Shown here: positions 33,119 through 37,860 of the stretch, one piece after another
Position numbering within the stretch: the stretch's first letter is position 1
How the letters are laid out: each line of letters begins with the position of its first letter
Source: Rikenellaceae bacterium
Lineage (GTDB): Bacteria > Bacteroidota > Bacteroidia > Bacteroidales > UBA932
NCBI GenBank assembly: GCA_900769905.1
Contig: CAAGIL010000078.1
Coordinates: 1-37,860 of the forward strand
Direction of reading: 5' to 3'
Length of the DNA: 37,860 bases
Made by a program: the position numbers and the translations under genes
Notes under the pieces: model-generated
What the model saw: the letters and a program-made list of their open reading frames with translations, nothing else
Databases searched by the model: none
What the model was told of the DNA's origin: nothing

Positions 33119-34453
33119 TCAACAAAATATCATATAAGCAACCCATACAGCCAGCATAGCTGTCAATCCGCAAAGGAATGTACCTGCACTATGCAACTTG
33201 TATCCAGTTTTAATATTCATTCCGGAAAGCTGGGTAACCACCCAGAAGAAACTATCGTTGACGTGGGAAATCACCATGGCTCCGGAACACAGCGACATTA
33301 CAGCAAGCGCTTTTGCCAATGGTGAGACAAATCCGAGAGCATCCATCATAGGTGAAATCAGTGATGCAGTCGTGACTATTGCTACTGTAGAGGAGCCTTG
33401 AGAAGTTTTGAGAGCCGCTGCTATGATGAACGGTAACCATATTCCAAGACTGGCTCCTGAAAGAGCAGTCCCAAGCACATCAGCTATGCCTGAATTTCTC
33501 AGCACCATACCGAAAGAACCGCCGGCTGCAGTTATCATTATTATCACGGCAGCTGAACTTAATGACTTCCCAACCCATCCTGAAGTAGAAAGCATATCCA
33601 GTGAAAGTTTCTTCGGCAGGAAGAAAGACAGAAGCATGCCTATCAATAAAGCGACTACCGGTTCTCCAATGAAACCTACCAACTTATGAAACCATCCATC
33701 TCCAAAAGGAGCAGTCGGGAAATCCGATACTGATTTGAGTATTATGAGCATCAAAGGCACCAAGATGGGAACGAAAGATTTCAATGCGGAAGGAGCATCC
33801 TTCACTTTGTCTTCCATTTCGTTTACACAATGGTCTGGATCCGGATCTATGTATGTGCGGGAAGCATACTTGATTACAAACAGATAAGCGGTAGCGGCAA
33901 CCACCAGGCTTACGGCCACCCCTATTAGAATAACTATTCCAAGATCGGCATCAAGTATGGCAGTAGCGGCAATAGGCCCGGGTGTTGGAGGCACAAGGCA
34001 GTGAGTAATCGTGAGTCCAAGGGACAGGGCAATTGCAGTACAAGCCAACGAGAGTCCGGCTTTCTTGGTAAGAGCCTTGTTCAAAGGTGACAGGATTACG
34101 AAGCCGGAATCAGCGTATACAGGAATGGAGATAAAGTATCCGACAATGAGCATAGCCAAAGGAACCCTTTTCTCTCCGGCAAGTTTGACTATGGAACGGG
34201 CCATCATATATGCACCTCCAGATTCCTCCAGGAACGTTCCGATAATGCAACCCACCACGATCACGATGCCAATGTGTCCAACAATATCACCAAAGCCGCT
34301 GTTCACGGAAGATACTATGCTATCCAACGGCATTCCCGACAGCAGTCCGTATCCCAACGCCGCCAGGAGCAGAGCAAGGAAAGGATGCAACTTGAATTTC
34401 GTCGTCGAAATGACGATGAACGCTACTGCTATGAGAAGAAGAATTATCAGCAT
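33119..34453 (-). CDS. GntP-family sugar-acid:H+ symporter
   Basis: 444 residues, very hydrophobic, 12 or more membrane segments. Characteristic GntP blocks are present: FLEESGGAYMMARSIVKLAG, VGYFISIPVYADSGFVIL, THCLVPPTPGPIAATAILDA, and near the end LKTSQGSSTVAIVTTASLI and HVNDSFFWVV. Known members carry gluconate, idonate, D-serine or other small hydroxy acids with protons across the inner membrane. The start overlaps the DhaL-type gene end by seven bases. It is the only transporter in the operon, so its cargo is probably the pathway substrate, which points to an acid rather than a neutral sugar. Confidence 0.92.
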   Translation of the reverse strand: MLIILLLIAVAFIVISTTKFKLHPFLALLLAALGYGLLSGMPLDSIVSSVNSGFGDIVGHIGIVIVVGCIIGTFLEESGGAYMMARSIVKLAGEKRVPLAMLIVGYFISIPVYADSGFVILSPLNKALTKKAGLSLACTAIALSLGLTITHCLVPPTPGPIAATAILDADLGIVILIGVAVSLVVAATAYLFVIKYASRTYIDPDPDHCVNEMEDKVKDAPSALKSFVPILVPLMLIILKSVSDFPTAPFGDGWFHKLVGFIGEPVVALLIGMLLSFFLPKKLSLDMLSTSGWVGKSLSSAAVIIMITAAGGSFGMVLRNSGIADVLGTALSGASLGIWLPFIIAAALKTSQGSSTVAIVTTASLISPMMDALGFVSPLAKALAVMSLCSGAMVISHVNDSFFWVVTQLSGMNIKTGYKLHSAGTFLCGLTAMLAVWVAYMIFC

Positions 34454-35085
34454 GACTCAAGCATCAACTCTTCTATACTGTCAGCCATAGTCTGAAGAAT
34501 CAGACAACAGGAGGCCGCACCTGCATCCATTACGCCTCTGGAACGTTCTCCAAGACGGCTGGAGCGGCCCAATTTCGCCACCATATCTACAGTACTGTCC
34601 CTTCCGGCAATTGCGGCTTCCTTCATTGCTTCCAATGAAGAGCGGAAATCTCCACCCTCTTCAAATGCCTTTACGGATGGTATCAGCACATCCATTAGAG
34701 TTTTATCGCCAACCTTGGCAGGGGAAATTGCCTGAATTGCAGACAAGGCGGACTGAAGGGCCAGGAGGAACTCATCCTTACCTATCTCAGATTTATCTTC
34801 CAGTGCCTTCCCTATGGAAGTGAAGAACTTGCCATAAAGCGGGCCCATCGAACCACCAATCTTCATCATCAGAATTTTCCCAAGGGTCTTCAACGAATAC
34901 GAAAGATTCCCACTTTGTTTGTCCAGGGCCTCCCGACAGAGAGTAAAACCTTTGTTCATATTGATACCATGGTCACCATCAGCAATGGCACCATCAATAT
35001 CACTGAGATATTGTTTGTTTTCCTGTATGGCTGTTATCAGTTTGTCCACCACAACAGCAGCCTCTTCCTGATTTATTGTCTGCAT
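34447..35085 (-). CDS. DhaL-type kinase subunit (nucleotide-binding)
   Basis: 212 residues, DhaL length. The Mg-nucleotide motif DIDGAIADGDHGINM supplies Asp31, Asp36 and Asp38; GGSMGPLYGKFF and GRSSRLGERSRGVMDAGAAS are the other DhaL signatures. DhaL holds the nucleotide and phosphorylates the ketose bound on DhaK. In E. coli the phosphoryl donor is the PTS protein DhaM; no DhaM-like gene is in this operon, so either ATP is used directly or DhaM lies elsewhere. The gene is 15 bases downstream of the DhaK-type gene and overlaps the permease gene by seven bases. Confidence 0.9.
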   Translation of the reverse strand: MQTINQEEAAVVVDKLITAIQENKQYLSDIDGAIADGDHGINMNKGFTLCREALDKQSGNLSYSLKTLGKILMMKIGGSMGPLYGKFFTSIGKALEDKSEIGKDEFLLALQSALSAIQAISPAKVGDKTLMDVLIPSVKAFEEGGDFRSSLEAMKEAAIAGRDSTVDMVAKLGRSSRLGERSRGVMDAGAASCCLILQTMADSIEELMLESC

Positions 35086-35100
35086 AATGTAAACTGTTTA

Positions 35101-36102
35101 CTATTTGAACTTCTTGTAAGATACCGCGTCAGCCTCATAATCGAAGCACTCTTTCAACTCATCATCAAGTTTCATTACCGAAAGAGTGGCACCGGCCATT
35201 TCAAGAGAAGTAAAGTAATTACCTACCAAGGACCTGTGTACTCTTATCCCTCTGGACTGGAGAATCTTTTCCACTTCATTGTACAGTATGTACAATTCCA
35301 GCAGAGGCGTTGAGCCGAGACCGGAGACCAAAACCACAACTTCATCCCCTTCCAGGAAAGGAAGGTCATCAAGAACCACAGAGCACATTCTTTCCGCTAT
35401 CTGTGTAGCAGTTTCCAAAGGAGCAACTTCAATTCCAGGTTCACCATGATGACCGATGCCGACTTCCATCATTCCTTCTTCAATCTTGAAGTTAGGATGG
35501 CCCACCTCAGGGAGAGTACAAGGGCTGAGGCCCACACCCATACTTCTGGTATTATCAATGGCTTTTGTTGACACCGCCAATACTTCTTCCAGGCTCGCAC
35601 CCATAGCTGCCTTGGCTCCACCGACCTTCCACATCAGTATCTCCCCGGCGACACCACGACGCTTGGCTCTCTCATCTGCCGGGGCAGAAGGCACATCGTC
35701 ATTGGCAACAACCTTGCCTACCCTGATTCCGTCTTCCTCGGCCTGCTCCATCGCCATTGCCACATTCATGTTGTCGCCGGCATAGTTTCCATACAGCACG
35801 GCAACACCTTTTCCTGCATCAGCTTCCCTTATTGCGTCATAAAACATCTGGGCTGGAGGAGATGAAAACAATTCCCCAACTGCAACTGCATCTACCATAT
35901 TACGACCTATATAGCCGACAAATGCCGGTTTGTGGCCGGATCCGCCACCTGTCACTATTCCCACCTTGCCCTGTACCGGAGCGTTTTTGTATTTTAGGAC
36001 TCTCTCGTTATCGGTTGTAGAAACCAAGTCACTATTGGCCTTGACGAAACCTTCCAGCATCTCATCCACGACAGAGGCGGGATTATTGATTATTTTTTGC
36101 AT
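35101..36102 (-). CDS. DhaK-type ketose-binding kinase subunit
   Basis: 333 residues from the ATG at 36102 (MQKIINNPASVVDEMLEGF), one base after the RpiB-gene stop; an upstream in-frame extension lies in that gene. Residues of the DhaK active site are kept: His57 in GGGSGHKPAFVGYIG, Asp110 in NYAGDNMN, and His219 in GHHGEPG, the residue that forms the covalent hemiaminal with the substrate. Dihydroxyacetone-specific DhaK proteins have Glu after the first His (GSGHEP); here it is Lys. DhaK homologues linked to RpiB-type isomerases are known to act on tetruloses, so D- or L-erythrulose or a related ketose is as likely as dihydroxyacetone. Confidence 0.9.
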   Translation of the reverse strand: MQKIINNPASVVDEMLEGFVKANSDLVSTTDNERVLKYKNAPVQGKVGIVTGGGSGHKPAFVGYIGRNMVDAVAVGELFSSPPAQMFYDAIREADAGKGVAVLYGNYAGDNMNVAMAMEQAEEDGIRVGKVVANDDVPSAPADERAKRRGVAGEILMWKVGGAKAAMGASLEEVLAVSTKAIDNTRSMGVGLSPCTLPEVGHPNFKIEEGMMEVGIGHHGEPGIEVAPLETATQIAERMCSVVLDDLPFLEGDEVVVLVSGLGSTPLLELYILYNEVEKILQSRGIRVHRSLVGNYFTSLEMAGATLSVMKLDDELKECFDYEADAVSYKKFK

Positions 36103-36103
36103 G

Positions 36104-36577
36104 TTAAATTTTGTTTTTGTTGAATGACTGTCTTTCAAGTTCGTGCATCTGCTCGACTTTTGCAGTAGAGCCTCCTCCCTGGAATTCGGACACCAACCAC
36201 GCATCCACAATAGTCTTTGCCAATTCCGGGCCGATGACTCTCGATCCCATAGTCAGCACCTGTGCAGCATTACTCTTTCTAAGCCTCTCGGCAGAAAAGA
36301 CATCGTGGCAGACGCCGGCGTAAACTCCCTCTACCTTATTGGCAATCATAGCCATACCAAGGCCTGTACCGCAAATAAGAATGCCACGTTCGAAAGATCC
36401 ATCCTGAATTTTCAAAGCCAGATTATAACCTATTTCAGGGTAGAACGCACCTGAATGAGACCCCAAGTAGTCAAGGTCTGTAACATCCACCTGACGAGCT
36501 TCCAAATGTTTCTTGATGATTTCCTTCAGCTGAATGGCTGCATCATCACAATCAATTACAATTCTCATTCTGTCCAT
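36104..36577 (-). CDS. RpiB/LacAB-family sugar-phosphate isomerase
   Basis: 157 residues from the ATG at 36577; a second ATG three codons later is equally possible. The family core GILICGTGLGMAMIANK has the catalytic Cys69, followed by HDVFSAERLRKSNAAQVLTM (His91) and GSRVIG. Near the N-terminus the family CDHA motif reads CDDA, so a His normally near the active site is Asp here. RpiB proteins interconvert aldose and ketose phosphates; besides ribose-5-phosphate, members act on erythrulose-4-phosphate and other substrates. Position directly before DhaK-type and DhaL-type genes suggests it isomerises the kinase product. Confidence 0.88.
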   Translation of the reverse strand: MDRMRIVIDCDDAAIQLKEIIKKHLEARQVDVTDLDYLGSHSGAFYPEIGYNLALKIQDGSFERGILICGTGLGMAMIANKVEGVYAGVCHDVFSAERLRKSNAAQVLTMGSRVIGPELAKTIVDAWLVSEFQGGGSTAKVEQMHELERQSFNKNKI

Positions 36578-36583
36578 AGTTCA

Positions 36584-37735
36584 CTATTTTTCTGGTATCG
36601 ACAATACTTTTTGCAATCCCGGTTTCGCACTGTAATCCCTGTTGAACAACTGAGGGTAGTTGGTTCTGTGAGGGATAGGATATCCGTTCTTCCACGACCT
36701 GTCGTCCGTTAAGCCCCAGAAAGTAACTCTGTCAATCTGATCCCCATGCTTGTAGAATATGCGGAAAAGCTCCTCATATCTGGCATCAAGCTGTTCGGCT
36801 ACGTCTTTCGGGAGTCCATCTCTGTATGGGTCAAAGAAGGCCTTGAATTCCTCAAGTTGGAATTGAGGGTCAGACATGCCCTGTCCGATGATTTGTCCTT
36901 CCTTTGTAAGAGGGAGGACATCTACATCCATTTCTGTAATCATCACTTTTATGCCCAGTGAAGCGAGGGTGTCAATAGCATGCTCAACATATTCAGTCTT
37001 CGGATAATTCAAGCCCCAATGCGCCTGTATACCGACTCCGTCAATTCTGATACCCTCAGACTGGAGCCGCTTCACCATAGTTACTATCCCATCAACATGG
37101 GAAGGACGCCAGACATTGAAATCATTGTAATACAATTCACAGTCAGGAGCATAACGATCTGCGAAGATAAAAGCGTTACGAACGACTTCGTAGCCATCAC
37201 CGTCAAAAGCTTTGACCCAGCCTTTGTTGCGATACTCTCCCTGTTCTCCAATGATTTCATTCACCACATCCCAAGCCTGAATGCGTCCATTGTACCTGGA
37301 AGCAACCGTCTCTATGTATGAACGCATAGTCTCAACAAGTTCCTCCCGGCTCTTCGGCTCCCCGTTTTCCCTATACCAGAAAAATTCAGGAGTCTGATTA
37401 TGCCATACCAAGGTATGCCCCAGCATCCACAGTCCGTGTTTTTCGCCATATTCCACAAACTGGTCGGCATACTTGAAGTTCCACACATCAGGACGAGGAT
37501 GAATCCTCTCAGCCTTCATACAATTGTCCGGAGTTATGGCGTTGAAGTGTTTTAGAAGCAATTCCTCAGCTTCTGGGAATTTCCCACTTATAGTGAAAGG
37601 ATCTACAGCACATCCAATCTTGAAACTCTCAGCATAGGCATCCTTTAGAGCATCACAAGTGCTTTCCTGTGAACCGCAGGCCGAAATCAATAAAATGAAA
37701 AACACACTGCTTACGATTAGGTCTATCTTTCTCAT
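36584..37735 (-). CDS. GH10 endo-1,4-beta-xylanase lipoprotein
   Basis: 383 residues with a lipoprotein signal (MRKIDLIVSSVFFILLISAC, Cys20). A single GH10 barrel follows: HTLVWHNQTPEFFW, acid/base Glu160 in AWDVVNEIIGE, YYNDFNVWRP, GIGIQAHW-like GVGIQAHWGL, nucleophile Glu268 in MITEMDVDVLP, and VTFWGLTDDRSW. Such enzymes cleave internal xylan bonds on the cell surface or in the periplasm. There is no carbohydrate-binding insertion. The start overlaps the stop of an upstream gene (ATGA), and the isomerase gene begins six bases after the stop, so this hydrolase is embedded in the sugar-acid operon, an unusual company for a xylanase. Confidence 0.94.
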   Translation of the reverse strand: MRKIDLIVSSVFFILLISACGSQESTCDALKDAYAESFKIGCAVDPFTISGKFPEAEELLLKHFNAITPDNCMKAERIHPRPDVWNFKYADQFVEYGEKHGLWMLGHTLVWHNQTPEFFWYRENGEPKSREELVETMRSYIETVASRYNGRIQAWDVVNEIIGEQGEYRNKGWVKAFDGDGYEVVRNAFIFADRYAPDCELYYNDFNVWRPSHVDGIVTMVKRLQSEGIRIDGVGIQAHWGLNYPKTEYVEHAIDTLASLGIKVMITEMDVDVLPLTKEGQIIGQGMSDPQFQLEEFKAFFDPYRDGLPKDVAEQLDARYEELFRIFYKHGDQIDRVTFWGLTDDRSWKNGYPIPHRTNYPQLFNRDYSAKPGLQKVLSIPEK

Positions 37736-37860
37736 TTTTTATGTAGTCTTAAAGTCCATTTTGAGTTGTCACTGTCATTGTCATATCTCCCCAGGCTCGG
37801 AGTACTGTCTCCTACTGCCACCAGATACAACCGCTCATCGCAGCCCGGAACTGACTTAGG
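37732..37860 (-). CDS. C-terminal end of an unidentified gene, cut by the right edge
   Basis: A frame open from the window edge gives 42 codons and a TGA that overlaps the xylanase ATG by four bases. The readable end includes ERLYLVAVGDSTPSLGRYDN and finishes SKWTLRLHKK. The tight ATGA coupling to a clear gene makes it credible despite its length. The Trp/Arg-rich beta-type ending could belong to a secreted carbohydrate-active protein, but I do not recognise it. Confidence 0.6.
   Translation of the reverse strand, partial: PKSVPGCDERLYLVAVGDSTPSLGRYDNDSDNSKWTLRLHKK

Noticed and set aside
36103..36210. N-terminal extension of the DhaK-type protein
   Set aside because: It lies inside the RpiB gene in another frame; the ATG at 36102 gives the normal DhaK N-terminus.

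Overview
The window looks like a chromosomal segment of a gut-type Bacteroidales bacterium. The evidence is the recurring Bacteroidota promoter -7 element TAnnTTTG ahead of several genes, a Porin_10-type outer-membrane protein, an ExbB/ExbD/ExbD cluster with a TonB-like partner, secreted or lipoprotein glycoside hydrolases, and short intergenic gaps. The GC-rich codon use would fit a Rikenellaceae/Cryptobacteroides-like lineage, but that placement is a guess. No rRNA, tRNA, CRISPR array or insertion sequence was recognised.

Layout. 1-7087 (+): a nucleoside-hydrolase-like protein (cut by the left edge), a GH3 beta-glucosidase and a large GH2 beta-galactosidase carrying a LamG-like insertion, closed by a strong hairpin. 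7161-9844: a DeoR regulator divergent from an AmgK-like sugar kinase and a MurU-like nucleotidyltransferase, probably peptidoglycan-sugar salvage. 9904-17476: envelope and housekeeping genes (porin, lytic transglycosylase, YczE-like membrane protein, M13 peptidase lipoprotein, FtsX/LolE-like permease). 17433-19926 (-): TPR-like protein, RsmF-type rRNA methyltransferase, SRPBCC-like protein. 19988-24807 (+): NUDIX hydrolase, QueA, DprA, TatD, type I asparaginase. 24893-30052 (+): ExbB, a four-helix membrane protein, two ExbD proteins, a terminator, AsnS, uridine kinase and a TonB-like energy transducer.

30053-31185 has no convincing gene. It starts with a 12-codon second copy of the end of the TonB-like gene, identical in protein but different at most synonymous sites. 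It continues with a 12-unit tandem array of 51- and 63-base units, each opening with an inverted repeat, then a hairpin-rich GC-rich stretch, then a terminator facing the minus strand.

31186-37860 (-) is a tightly packed operon of visibly lower GC: the end of an unidentified gene, a GH10 xylanase lipoprotein, RpiB-type isomerase, DhaK-type and DhaL-type kinase subunits, a GntP-family permease, a cytosolic FG-GAP beta-propeller protein of unknown function, and a GarR-type hydroxyacid dehydrogenase. The permease, kinase, isomerase and dehydrogenase together suggest catabolism of a small sugar acid or ketose (C3-C5). The DhaK/RpiB pairing recalls tetrulose kinase plus erythrulose-4-phosphate isomerase pathways. 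The substrate is not established, and the beta-propeller is the best candidate for an undescribed enzyme.
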